In this document: piece after piece, positions 1-12,500 of the stretch | Position numbering within the stretch: the first letter of the stretch is position 1 | Layout: the number at the start of each line of letters is the position of its first letter | From: Megamerina dolium | Taxonomy: Eukaryota > Arthropoda > Insecta > Diptera > Megamerinidae | Reading direction: 5' to 3' | Assembly (NCBI GenBank): GCA_963854835.1 | Contig: OY978526.1 | Location: 31,237,073 to 31,301,072 of the forward strand | DNA length: 64,000 bases | Made by a program: the position numbers and the translations under genes | The notes under the pieces: generated by a model | The model's input: only the letters and a program-made list of their open reading frames with translations | Told to the model about the DNA's origin: nothing | Databases searched by the model: none

Positions 1-3000
1 CCTAGTTTCCCACCAAATCGTATAGAACAGATACTGCGTGAAGCGCGTCCGATTTTCATCGTTCACGACGACGTCGATGACGGTAAAAGCAATGAGAGCA
101 GCATCGAGAAACAAGCATTTGGTGAGACACAAACCATAGGAACGCACGAACTTTTGAAACACTCCTGTATATTGGATGGTGTTAATAATATACAGCCAGA
201 AGAGATGTTAGCTGGTGGTAAGAATGAATTGGCCATCGTTCTGTACACGTCGGGCAGCACGGGCATACCAAAGGGAGTTCGTCTACCACATGCAGTCATA
301 CTGAATCGCTTGCAGTGGCAATGGCGTACATTTCCCTACGTGTCCACTGAGACGGTTAGCGTCTTTAAAACGGCTCTGACATTTGTTGATTCTGTGGCCG
401 AATTATGGAGTCCACTTATTTGTGGTAAGTCTCGTATCTATAATCTAAAGACTTTGGAATTACGAATGACAATTTGTGTCCATTGTATGTATGCAGGTGT
501 TGCTGTCGTAATAATACCCAAAGCCGTCACAAAAGATCCTGAACAACTTGTTGAAATGTTGGAAAAATATCAAATACGCCGCCTGGTACTCGTACCATCT
601 TTATTGCGTTCGCTCTTGATGTATTTAAATCTGGGCGATGGTCAAAGTTGTAGCGCGAATAAATTATTACACAATTTAAAATTGTGGGTATGCTCTGGAG
701 AGCCCTTGCCGGTAGCATTGGCCAGCTCTTTCTTTGATTACTTTGAAGAAGGTGTACACACATTGTTTAACTTTTATGGCTCTACTGAAGTTATGGGTGA
801 TGTTACATATTTCACTTGTGAGAGCAAAAAACAATTAAACATTTTAGATCGCGTTCCCATCGGTAAGTTAGTTTGTAAATTTGCCATTATAGAATTTTCT
901 CATTAAACCACATCTTTATATGCTTGTAGGTATACCGGTCACCAATACTGTTATTTATCTACTCGATGCTGACTACCGACCTGTTAAAAATGGCGAAATC
1001 GGTGAGATTTATGTGTCCGGTTTAAATTTGGCAAACGGATATGTAAATGGTCGTGATGCAGAGCGATTCCTGGAGAATCCTTTAGCCGTTGAATTAAGTA
1101 AGTAGTAAATAAAAAGTATTATAAAAAGCCCATATTTACGGCACTCTTACTTCGCTAGCCGTAATAGCTATATTGCAAAGCAACAACAATGTGCCAGACA
1201 TGGCGCATACAATTACAGGCGCTAAGTATAGTAGTATACTTCAATGCTACTAATTACATTCATTTCTTCTACTGTAAAAAGATATTACTTATCGATATCA
1301 CCTTATTTAAACGCCATAAATATTATAGTTAATCTAAGAAGACTATTTACTTCACTTATGTGAAGTAAACCACCAACGCCACCAACGCAAATAGGTCCAT
1401 AAATCTTGCGCAAGAATTTTCTATCGAAAACTCCGAGCATTCTCTCATCTGAGGTGGAAATTGTCCCAGCTTCGGCGCCATATATAAGGACAGGCATGAT
1501 GAGAGACTTGCAGTGTGGTTTTCCTTGCTCAAGAGAGGGCCCTACTTCTCAGTTGCTTACTTAGCCCAAAGTAGCACCTGTTAACAAGGGTGATTCTTCG
1601 CAATATCTCCAAGCTGACGTAATTACTGGTGTTAATGCTGGTTCCAAGATGGATGAAGTCCTTCACTACTTCAAAAGTGTAGTTATCAACAATTACGTGC
1701 TGTCCAAGATGCTGGGACTCTTTGTTTGTTGATTCTAGGTACTTCGTCTTCCCTCATTCACCGTGAGACCCATTCGACGACACTATCTTTCCAACTCTGA
1801 GAAATGCCATTATGTCGTAGATCAACAGCTCGTATTACTTCCTCCATAATAACATTGAAGAAGTCGCACAATAACGAATCACCTTGTCTGCTAACCCGTT
1901 CGGTATCGACGGGGAGAGGTCCTTCCCAATTTTCACTGCACAACGGGAGTTACACAGTGTCATTCGGCAAAGCCGAATGAGCTTTACAGGAATACCGAAC
2001 TTAGACATTGTTGTGTAGAGGTAATCCCTTACCGGACTGTCGAAAGCGGCTTTATAATTAACAAATAGATGGTGTGTGTCGATCTGTTTTTCTTGGGCCT
2101 TCTCTCGGATTTGGCGCAGTGTAAAAATCTGGTCGATGCTGGATTTACCAGGTCCCACGCTGATAAGGTTCAATCAGGTTGTTAAGGATAGGCTTCAACA
2201 TTTCACACAGTACGCTCGATAGAATCTTGCATGCGATGCTAAGAAGACTTATTCCACGGTAGTTGACGCAAATTGTGGGGTCTCCTTTCTTATGAAACTC
2301 AGTAAGCAACTCATCACCTCCAGACCTACACAACTCGAATGGCAGACCATCAGCACCTGCAGCTTTGTTGTTTTACATTCCACAAATGGCCTCTCTGACC
2401 TCATCATGGTCGGATGGTGGAACATCTATACCATCACCTGTGGTTGGGGAGTTCGGAAGATCTCCACTAGCGGGATTGTTCGAGGCATTGCTATTCAGTA
2501 ACGTGGAGAAGTGTTCCCACCATAAGCTCAGCACACTCTGGACATATGTAACCAGATTCCCATTGTTGTCACGACAGGAAAAGGCTCCGGGGTTTACACC
2601 GCCACTCAGGCGCAGGATTTCCTCAAAGGATTTTCGAATCTCATTCCTGTCTCTACTCATCTCGATCTCCTTGCACCCGCGTCTTTCTAGCTCTCTCTTC
2701 TTACGCCTGAAAAGACGTCTCTCCTCACTCCTCTTCTCTCTGTACCGCTCATTAACAACTCGCGTGGTACCTGCATTCAAGGTTTTTCTGTAGGCGGGGT
2801 CTTTCTCTGTGGTAGCGTCGCAACACTTCTAATCATACCACTCATTCCTCAGAGGCCGGTAGAAACCAATTACTTCCTCAGCAACAGTAGTTATGGAATG
2901 GGATATATGTGTCCACTGTGCGCATATATCATCAAGAGGGGGCGTATTCTGCATAAGCAGATCCGATAATCGAGTGGTAAAAGTATTTGCTGTGTCTGGT

Positions 3001-6000
3001 AATTGCAGCTTATTGACGTCAAGCTTTAGCTGTGTGGGACTTCGTTTGTTCTTTGCGACATATAAACGTGTTCGCACCTTAGCTGCAACAAGGTAATGAT
3101 CCGAGTCGATGTTGGCACCACAGATCGATTTCACGTCCATCACACTTGAAGCATGCCATCCGTCAATCAACATAATTTTGTAACTAACGCCTTTTTACAT
3201 TTTCTAAAATTTCTTTGACATTCTCTGCAGAATATTCACGTATCTACCGTACTGGCGACTATGGCTCCTTTACGAATGGCTACATTATGTACGAAGGTCG
3301 CACTGATTCACAAATTAAAGTACGCGGTCATCGCGTTGATTTGGCCGAAGTCGAAAAGAACATTTCCGAGTTGGCATTTGTAGAGAAGACAGTTGTATTA
3401 TGCTACCATGCAGATCAATTAGATCAAGCACTGCTGGCATTTGTTAAATTATGTGACGACGCAACGATGATCACAGAAAGGCAATTAGAAAATAAGCTCA
3501 AAGATAGATTAGCCGATTATATGATACCGCAGGTGATCATTATAGAGCAAGTGCCACTTTTGGTCAATGGCAAAGTTGATCGCCAAACGTTACTCAAGTC
3601 CTATGAAACGGCTAACAATAACGAAGATGACTCGTCCATCGTATTAGATTATGACTACTCGCTGGTACCAGCTGCCATGATGAATGCTGCACGAGATCTT
3701 TTCGAAACGGTTGGCGGTGTTATTGGACGATCGACTCGAGCCACATTAACGCCACAGAGTAACTTCTATGCGTTGGGAGGTAATTCACTAAATTCAATAT
3801 ACACTGTAACGTTGTTACGCGAAAAAGGCTACAGCATTGGCATTTCGGAATTTATTGCCGCCAATAGTTTGGGTGAAATCCTTGAGAAAATGTGTCTGAA
3901 TCGAGAAGTATCACCAATGGAAGAGGATTGGCTAGCCGCATGCCCGCATCTTGATATGGAAGCTGTACCATTGCAGGATGCTTTTAAGGAGGATGTCATA
4001 CAGTAAGTATTTTGGCATTAGTCCAGTGAAAATGTTAACCATTTCATCCTTATAGAATAATTGTCGACAGTTTCTATGGCAAAGCGGATTTGGAACATTG
4101 GCTAAAACCAGACATATATCGCAATGATTATAGAGATATTATAAATGTAATTATCAGTTTAATTCTGCCTTGCGAGGGATCTAACAAAAGCTCGCTACAT
4201 CGATTGGCTAAACAATTTGTCGCAAATAATTGTGGGAGCATATTTTCGTATTCGGTATCTTTCCACCTTTCTAAACAGCACTTATCATCGTCTATTTGGT
4301 CCTTCTCAATTTCGATATTAACTTCTTAATAATAATGAACTCTTTCGTTCAAATACTTTTTTTTAACGTCCTGAAATCGACGAATCGTTCCGTAAATAAT
4401 AGCATCACAGTTCGTTATTTCTAGGAAATATTTATAGGTTATTATTAGAGGGTTGTATTGCACTGCGACCCTAAATCTATTGTGCACCCCATCATGGTTT
4501 AGAGTATTTCTCTAAGTCTAATGGATTTCAGCAGATTTTCCGATATTATAAATAAATTTAAAAGTTAGAGTTAATCTGATCGGATCCAGGGGATTAACAG
4601 CAAAAATTTCTACTTCAGCGGTTTTGCTGTATTGTTGTAATGGGTGGCGTATTTTGAGCTTCATATCAAGAACTGCTGTTTGATTTCTGGATCTTTTTCT
4701 AATTATAAAGCCAAGCTTCCTCCATCATATATTACGATTTAATTAACGTTATGGTTATAAAAATGACTATTTTTCAGTATATTCTTCCTGCACCGCAATA
4801 CACAATACTTCCAACGATCCTCTAATTCTTGAATCCCTCCTCTGAAATGAAAATACAGAAGGTCTGCAAAATACTCGGTTTGTTTCAGCTCTTAGCTCGA
4901 TGAAAATCGTTTATGACGAAATAATTATTTAAGATGTACATTAATTCACTGATTTCAGCGATTTTTTTTAAAGTTGTGTGAGAAGGGTCGTTGAAATATA
5001 TGGTGAAAAATAATTTTTCTCCTGTAAATCGAGTCATTTTTACGAATTTTTGCATCTGAGTTTATTTTTTTACCAGTTTGAAAGTAATCCACTAATAATA
5101 TTTCTTTTGTAATCCAATAAACGGATGCCAACACCTTCTTGGTCGATTATTTCTTAATTTCACAAACTCTCTTTGGAATCAAAGGATCAGGTTCACACGA
5201 CTCATTAACCTTTTGTTTTGGTTCATGCTGTTAGATCCAAGTCTTATTCAGAGTAATGAAACGACGCTGTTCTCGATATACTTTTCGGACGACTTTCACG
5301 TGGATTATCTTGAAATCACTTTCAAACAATCCGGACTACTTACAAGCATTATTTTTCAAGGACCGAATTCACCTAACACCGTTACTATTTCAGTATGAAT
5401 TTGCATTTCCTTTAAACTGTTTTTATAAAGAATTTAATTCATATTAAAGACGGAATATTAAAATGATGTCGAAGTTTTGGTTCTATTGTCGGACTTTCTG
5501 AAGAGCATAGAATTAAAAAAATATTCAATTTTATTGCGTAATCTTTATCATCATACAAAAGAATCATTTTTTGGATTTGGTTTCAAATGTTGGCCATAAC
5601 ATGATATATGCTGAGATACCAAATTTTGATGTTGGAGCATTTCGAGAGGTATGGCTTCCAATTTCTCAATCGAAGCTGGTTTATCCATGTAGACCTTGGA
5701 TTTTATGTGGCATCTAACGAAAAGCTCTAGAAGTTTGATGTCACATAATCTAGACCTAGGATGGGCAACATTTTTATAACGTGGTCCAGAATAAAGTTTA
5801 GGTTTGTTTCCGCGGGCCGTAGTAGTTAATTGACACCTTCTTTTGACCCGTAATTTTTAAATCTACAAATATGGAATATGATTTACTTCTGATATCGGTT
5901 GCGACAACATACAAAAAATTGGAAAAACCAAATATTAATAGCAAATCAGTAAAATGAAAAAAGTATGAAAACTGGTGGTGCAAAGATATTATTATAATAG

Positions 6001-7775
6001 CATTTCTATGTTTGGTTCAATTTGTTGGTGCTTAGACGCAAGTTTTTTTTTTCAAATGCGCATCTGTTATTTTAGTTCTGTAATTCTATTTAAAGATTTT
6101 TATACAATTTTTGGATCGTGGTCGGGGTTTGCCCACCGTTGATCTAGGCATCCAAATCAACGTTCTGAACTGTTCACCGATAATGCAATAATGTCATAGT
6201 TTCACGTGCTATGTGGCAGGTATTGCTGATTTTCACAATTATTATTATTATTATTAATGGGAGATGTAGCACCGCGACCTATAATCTATCGTTCTCCCTT
6301 CATTTTGGTTCAAAGTATTTCTTTGAGTTTAACATCCTCTATAAAATGTAGTATTGCGCCTATACTCCGGAGTCTGAGTAAATTCCCAGTTTTGTCAGAT
6401 GATAGTTCAGCCTACAATATCCTGCCAGAATTCCTGTAATGATTCTTAAGTTATTCTTATTTAGCTTCATACAACCCACAAATCTATTTAGGTTATATGG
6501 TCCTAAGAGTGACTTTGATTTTAGTAACCCCGGTAGATTGTCCCAATATTGCTTCCTTGGTATATCTTCTGCTTCCCTAAAGATTTTGGAAAAGTTGCCC
6601 TTTCCCAATCCGCCGAATGGTTCCGGGCATACAAATGGGGTTGCTGCTCCCTTTCCAGCGAGTTCATCTGCCTTTTCGTTTTCTGTAATTCCCACGCGAA
6701 CTGGAACCCATAGTATCCACACCTGATTGCTTTCATCCAGGATGTTCAGGTTCTCAAGACACTCCATCACCAGATACGATGTAATTTGATGAGATTTAAG
6801 TGCCTTGATTGCCGCCTGGCTTTCAGTTAGGATAGTGATTTTCGCAATACAGTTGAATAATTTCTAGACGATATGCCGGGCTGTTTTGCCATGATAAAAT
6901 GTCACATAAAAATATAACAGTTGAACAGTTTGACAGATTGATCTGTCATAAATTCCATACTGAACTGAAAATACCTTTAAATGAATCGGTATTATCGGTC
7001 GAAGACGTTTAACCCACTGTTTGGTTGATATCAAAATCTATAAAGAAATGCAATTGGAATGGAATCGCCAATTTAGCGGTGTTTTGTTAGACTCTCCTAT
7101 ACGTGCAGTTAAATACGTAATAAGCATTATTTTGCAGGACATTTGGAATGCATTGGTTGAAAAAGATTTGAGTTTTGTCGTACGCGATAAGAATACACGC
7201 ACAATTATTGGAACTGCTTTGAATTTCGATGCAAGAGATGAACCTGAAGTTGAGGTTAAATCAAAACTCATTATAGTATTTGATTTTTTGGAATTCGTTG
7301 AGGGCCCTATTAGGTAAGGATGCCATTATGCAAATTACATATTTATTAAGTAATACTATTTTCTCAACACTACCAGAGACAATTACTTGCCCAAGGGTTT
7401 AAATAAAATATTGCATTCCTTTATGATGGGCACCAATGCTGAGTTGAATCCCCAAGAGAACATTGCTTGTATGCATTTTATGGAAGACGAAGTTTTGCGT
7501 ATTGCTAAAGCTAGAAATTTCGCCGGCATATTAACAACAAATACGAGTCCCTTGACGCAGGTAAGTTGTTCTGTTGCAACGAATCGCTGATGTGTTGCAA
7601 TATTATTCACTGATATTCGTTGCCATTGCAGCAATTTGGTAATGATGTTTACGCTTACAAAACCCTACTGGACTATCAAGTAAATAAGTATGTACATAGC
7701 GATGGAACCCGACCGTTTGGACAGGCAGCCGATTCTCAGCGTGCTATTGTGCATTGGAAAGAAGTGACATCTTAG
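1..7775 (+). CDS. e: Ebony, beta-alanyl-dopamine synthase (5' partial)
   Basis: Ebony is an NRPS-like cytosolic enzyme that activates beta-alanine and couples it to dopamine or histamine, in cuticle tanning and glia. Exons by splice signals and phase: 1-424, 497-862, 930-1097, 3231-4002, 4056-4146, 7138-7313, 7377-7560, 7632-7775 (TAG), giving 774 codons here. The roughly 105 N-terminal residues of the usual ~880 lie upstream. Adenylation-domain motifs seen: YTSGSTGIPKGV, FYGSTEV, YRTGDYG, QIKVRGHRVDL and NGKVDR. A carrier-protein motif GGNSLNS holds the phosphopantetheine serine. The C-terminal amine-selecting part (LNFDARDEPEV, CMHFMEDEVLRIA, VHWKEV) matches fly Ebony closely. The 2133-nt and 2991-nt introns hold antisense transposon relics. 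The coding frame is intact in all exons seen. It is convergent with Nelf-A. Confidence 0.95.
1138..3180 (-). mobile_element. Degenerate non-LTR retrotransposon (LINE) in ebony intron
   Basis: Antisense to ebony, inside the intron 1098-3230. Minus-strand fragments read in LINE order: the end of the endonuclease (around 3060-3173, motif SDHYLVAAKVR), a spacer, reverse transcriptase (2333-1950: GDPTICVNYRGISLLS, FVNYKAAFDS, GDSLLCDFFNVIME), then a C-terminal block (1500-1300: YGAEAGTIS, FLRKIYGPICVG). Stops and frameshifts break every part. The stretch that should carry the catalytic YADD box is absent between about 1800 and 1760, so this copy is dead. The left end (1138-1300) would be its 3' UTR. 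A second relic of the same family lies at 61190-61620. I do not assign a clade. Confidence 0.85.
4440..4600 (-). mobile_element. LINE 3'-end fragment (RNase H family)
   Basis: This AT-rich stretch in the ebony intron resembles 6243-6360, the 3' tail of the RNase H-bearing LINE further right. Both share the pattern GCRCYGCGACC, then AATCTAT, then AGTATTTCT. It therefore appears to be a second, strongly 5'-truncated copy of that family on the minus strand. It has no coding content. Confidence 0.5.
4780..5260 (-). pseudogene. Mariner-family transposase relic
   Basis: Read on the minus strand, three conserved transposase blocks survive: ETWI near 5235, then KVLASVYWITKEILLVDYF with GKKIN (about 5130-5060), and finally EYFADL, GGIQELEDRW and QEEYTEK near the left end. 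These match the DD34D mariner order (ETWI, the VDYL block, the C-terminal LEDRW block). Frameshifts and stops break it throughout, and the middle with the HQDNA block is unrecognisable. It lies in an ebony intron, antisense to the gene. Confidence 0.7.
5540..5790 (-). pseudogene. C-terminal relic of a second IS630/mariner-type transposase
   Basis: On the minus strand an open stretch reads RCHIKSKVYMDKPASIEKLE followed by PLEMLQHQN. This matches the tail of insect IS630/Tc1-like transposases (the block after the final catalytic acidic residue, 'VKSKVYxxKPxTIxELK'). It differs from the mariner relic to its left, so it is a second element type. It is degenerate, with no intact frame. Confidence 0.5.
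6241..6900 (-). mobile_element. I-type LINE 3' fragment with RNase H domain and (TAA)n tail
   Basis: A minus-strand open frame at 6360-6770 encodes an RNase H-like domain: ILWVPVRVGITENEKADELA is the classical 'WVPGHxGIxGNExADxLA' motif of LINE RNase H. Upstream the frame continues to about 6890 (ILTESQAAIKALKSHQI). After the domain comes HLTKLGIYSDSGV, also typical. At the element's 3' end (plus coordinates 6241-6258) there is a run of TAA units, as in I-factor-like elements. The copy is 5'-truncated in ebony's intron. Confidence 0.75.
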
Positions 7776-9030
7776 ACACGCGCGCGCAGACACTTATGCT
7801 AATAGACTTGAGTAATGTATTGATATTTTATTATTCTATATGTTAAGTGTACACTCAAATATTCATGTATATTCAGTATTCTCGATTATTATGTATGTTG
7901 TCGTCGAGTCGATAATAGGAGTTTGCATATCTATACACACATGTAGTATGTAGGGCGTAGCTATTGTAAGTTTTAGTTATTAGTTGATTAGTTTGTTTAG
8001 CAATTTAGCAATTATATAAGAATAATGTTGACTAGTTGTAAAGTCTCCCATAAATTAAATGGGATCATAATAAATATGCTTATTGAAATGAAAAATTTGA
8101 CCATATTATTTTTAACATTACGCAGTAACTACATGTTTTTTTTTTTTAATTTTTATTATTTATTATTGTTATTCATATTTGTTTAAATTCAATTTTATCA
8201 TATTTACTTACAATCAATTATCCGTTTCTCTACTTATTACAATCAGCAATGTGCTACATGTCCATGTATACATACATAAACATATATGCATATGGAAATA
8301 TGACTGCGTATGTACGATCGTCTTTCTATACGTCTAATTATGCATTTATTCTGTTTATATGTAGATACATAGTACTTGTGTGTTTTGTCTGTCTGCAGCT
8401 TAATATACACGTGTGGTTATGTGTTGATGTGGGTGTGGGTGTGTGTTTTGCTGCCTTAGCATACACTATGAACTAAGCTAATTTAATATTACATATATAT
8501 ATATATATATTTATAGATATATAAAGTTTAAACTATGTTTCTTTATACATTCTAAATCAATAATTATTATGTTTAAAAAAAGATTTGCATTATTTAAGCA
8601 TTAATAAATCGTAATTCACACATCAGCTTGGAGATGGGCTATTGCAGCGCCAGATGGTGAGAAGATTCTTTTAAAGTTTTAACTTGCTACGATTTCTTCG
8701 AAATCTTTCAATCAAATTTGCCACGAACGGCGCTCTTATTAACTCATTCTATTTGAATATACGACTTAAGCTACTACAGAAATAATTCCTCCTTTCATTG
8801 ACTTTCAAAATACTTAACTATTGCATGATCGAATTTTGTTAACAAGCAGCATATTAGGCATACGTATATATATGTGTGTGGGTGTTTTGCATAAATGTAT
8901 GACGTTGATAGTATTGTAGCCACCACGTCTGTATAGCATTTGTGCATCTCCATCTGCGCAATATATTGTCCTCTTCAGTTTTCTAACTCTTTCCATATTA
9001 GCTGTATGTGGCTGTATTTGATTCTCACAT
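7776..9030. other. Convergent 3' region between ebony and Nelf-A
   Basis: This holds the 3' UTRs of two convergent genes. A poly(A) signal AATAAA for ebony lies at 8069-8074, about 300 nt past its stop. An AT dinucleotide run is at 8490-8511. The open frames here are short, low-complexity and unsupported. I see no further gene. Confidence 0.6.
8069..8074 (+). terminator. Poly(A) signal, ebony
   Basis: A canonical AATAAA hexamer about 300 nt after the ebony stop codon. It is the best-placed candidate for 3'-end formation. Confidence 0.5.
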
Positions 9031-9491
9031 TCATTGAATTACCACCGAGTTTTGTGTTTGCAAAACTCCACTGCCGCCTCCGCCATTATCACTGCCCGCC
9101 TGTCCTTGTGCACTCTGGTCGAGACGTCTATAATTCTGGAATGTTTTCCACTCGCCATTATTGTAATCTAAACGTATAAATGACTCCACCAAACATAAAG
9201 CCGTACTGCCATCTTCCTGTTGCACATTTTCCTGTAAGTACACCATATTAAAGTTCACATTATCAATGGGATGCATTCAAATGTACTTACCTCTGTCTCG
9301 CCTAGCTTAATGACAATGACATTTTCCACATTTGGTCGTGGGTTCTCCCTTAGACCTGCCATAAATCCAAGAATGAGAGCTTTATCGGGACGCGACACTC
9401 GATTCGCTTTGCGGAACATTTCGTGTGCCTTGTGAACATGTTCATTCTGCAAGTAAAAAAGGACAATTTTTACATGAAATACAAATAATTC

Positions 9492-9529
<38 letters not shown>

Positions 9530-12500
9530 ACTTACTGACAAAGAAAGACCCTTTCGTTGCGGTTGCTGCTGCTGTTGTGGCTGTTGCTGCTGCTGTTGTG
9601 TCACTTGAACAATGTGTGTGCCCCGAGATATGCTCGGATTAGTTTGTTGTATTTGAATTTGTTGTGTCTTGCCAGACGGGGAAACGGCCACACTATTAGC
9701 AGGTGAAGTGATGAGGCGTGCGGTCGTCTGTGGAGAGGTTTTATGTTGCAGCACAATCTGCTGCGAGCGTATTTGATGGGGTGCTGCCGATTGTGTTATA
9801 ATAGTACGCTGCAATTGTGTTGGCTGCTGCTGCTGCTGCACTGCAGCCGGTGCTGTTTGCACTTGCACTAATTGCGGTTGTTGTCCCGGCCGCTGGATCA
9901 ATGTCAGACCTTGTGGCAACGTTGTAAGACCAGTCTGAACATTTGACATCACCGGTCTGATGATGGTCTGTTGAGTAGGCTGTAAAATTGCCAAAACAAA
10001 TTTTGATGAGAATGAACACAGTTCAACAGATTCGTACTTACATTTCCTATAACGCCCGTCGGTGTTTGCTGCTGCTGCACAATCATGTGTTGCTGCGTTA
10101 TTGTATTTGTGGGAATGAGTGTGGGCAGTTGAGACTTGGCTGGTTGCTGCGCTTGAAGTTGAATTGTGTGCGGTTGCATTGTGGATGTTGTTGTCTTCAC
10201 AAGACTAGGCGGACCGGCTGTGGTAGTCATAAGCGTGGTGCCGGAGCCCAGTGTCTGCAGGCCACTCACATTACTAATCGGTATTTGTTGGTACATGTCG
10301 CCACCAATGTTGCGCAGTATTACACCCTTCTGTGTCAGAATGATGGTTTTGTTTTTCACATTGGCATTCGCATTCACGCCGACTCCGCCACCACCGCCCG
10401 GTTGCACCAGGACTTGGGTCAGTTTCGGTTGCTGCGTGGCCGTTGTGTTGGATACAATTGTATGTTGTTGCGGTTGCTGTTGCTGCAACTGCGCCTGCAA
10501 ATGCTGCTGCTGTGCAGCTTGTGAAGCGGGCTGTATGGTGACCGGACGATTTGGTAACTGTACATTTTGAATATTCAACATTGTCGGCTGTTGGGTGGAT
10601 GCAACCGATGTTGCTATAAGTGGTGGAGGATTGCCCACCGCCGATTGTTGCTGCAGCACGGGCGTCATCACAACACCAGATGTCGGGGAGGTCTTCAAAA
10701 GTATTTTGGTGGGCGTATGCACATTGGCCGCTGCTGAGAGACCCGTCTGATATAAGGTAGTCTGCTGGGACTGTGAGCGTGTCGGCGTGAATGATGTTAG
10801 CGAAGGCAGAATCGTGCTTTGTTGCTGTTGCTGCGGTGTCGACGATGCCAGTATGTATTGTGTTGTTGGCTGCTGCTTCACAGTCTGCTGCTGCTGTTGC
10901 TGGTGTTGTTGTTGTGTAATGGTCGCTCCACTACTACCGCCAACACCAGAATTGAGAGTTCGTTTCGCAGGTTGGATAATGGTTTGCGAAATAATGACGG
11001 GTCCGCTGTTCGCTGCCGATTTGAGCTGACTCAATGGCATCGATTTGATGGTCTGTGCAGTTGATGTTGTTGTTGTTGAAGCAGCAGATACCAATTGTTT
11101 CTGTCAATGTGAACAGAAATAAATCAAGTCATTAACACTGGATTAGATGGATTTAAATTCGGTGTGAAATACTAAAGAATGGTTGGAACTGTAATAATTC
11201 CTCTGTGGTACAAATAAAAAAAATGTGGTTGCCTTTGTCTATACACTAGTCAAACTCATCAGACAAGTCTGATTTTATTGAATATAAATAAATTTTGCCC
11301 AGTTGTTGTTGTTGTAACATTTTTCGCTGAGTTGGCAACCCTGAACTGGAATGAGCAGGGCATGTTACGGGACGAAGGGCCCGATTGCCATGGGAATATA
11401 GTTTTTCCCAGTACTTCCGTACAACGTCCTACTATTTTGTCCATGTCAAACCATTGTTACAATTCGTTCATGGGTGATTAAGTAATAAATTATTAGTTTC
11501 GATTATAAATGTGATATAAATGGATGCAAATATGCATCTGGTATGCTTATGGTGACCCTGCAGTACCACTACAAAACACCCAAGCTCAAGTATCTATTTA
11601 AAAGGCAACATACCACTTGCCGCACTGGTTGCACTGGTGCCGATGACAGAATAACCGGCGTGGAACTGTTAATGAGAATGGGTTGTTGTTGCTGTTGCTG
11701 CTGTTGTTGCTGCAGCAACATTGCCGTTTGCTTTGCAGCTTTAGTCGACGTTATCTTTACGGATATATTATTTGGCAGATTTGCAAGCGGATTAGAAGAC
11801 TGACGTAACTGTTGATGCGTAATTAGTTGAGGGGCTGTGGTAGCTACAATATTGGTGGTGCCCGGCGTAGAGAGGGGCAGAGGCTTTACGATCGGCTTTA
11901 TATCCAACTTTTCCACTTTAATAGTTGTACCAGCAGCGGCAACAGCCCCAGCCACAGTACTATGTTGTCGAACTACACTGCTGGTCGTAGGTAAACCGAC
12001 AAGTGTTTGCTTTGGTTGCTGAGGTGCGGCACGAATTAGAACATGTTGCGTTTGTGTCTGTTGTTGTTGGTGTTGCTGTTGCGGCTGCGCGATAAGCCGC
12101 TGTTGCAATCGTGCGGGTATTTGTTTGACTGTTGCCTGTTGCAGCACAGTCTGCTGCTGCGCCTGTATCGGCTGTGGTTCGATTTTCTCGACCTTAATAG
12201 TGGCGGGCATAAGAATCTCTTCGCTCTTAATTTCAATCTCCTGTTTAATACGTTTGTGACTATGATTTACATTAGTGCTAGTGTTGTTGATGTGTGTTTG
12301 AACCGAGGTGTTTGATACTTTGGTCGCAATTATGGATGTTAGAGTCGTGGGAGCAATTGATACTGTCGTTCTGGAATGCGTATCGGCATTGTCCGCTGCA
12401 AGCATATTGTCCAATACAGACTCTTGTTTCGGAGGCTGCGCATATGTGAGTGTAGGCGGCGCATACTCTGGCGTGACGAGCTCTACCTCAGGTTTTATAT

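Noticed and set aside
5213..5447. Two overlapping plus-strand ORFs in the ebony intron
   Set aside because: They are shadows of the minus-strand mariner relic, whose protein blocks are recognisable.
7021..7137. Open frame running in frame into ebony exon 6 (39 extra codons before the acceptor)
   Set aside because: The known family joins IIN directly to DIWN across 4146/7138. The extra residues have no counterpart, and the acceptor TTTTGCAG is strong, so this is intron read-through.
9988..12315. Several plus-strand open frames with poly-Leu/Cys runs
   Set aside because: They are antisense shadows of the Gln-rich Nelf-A exons.
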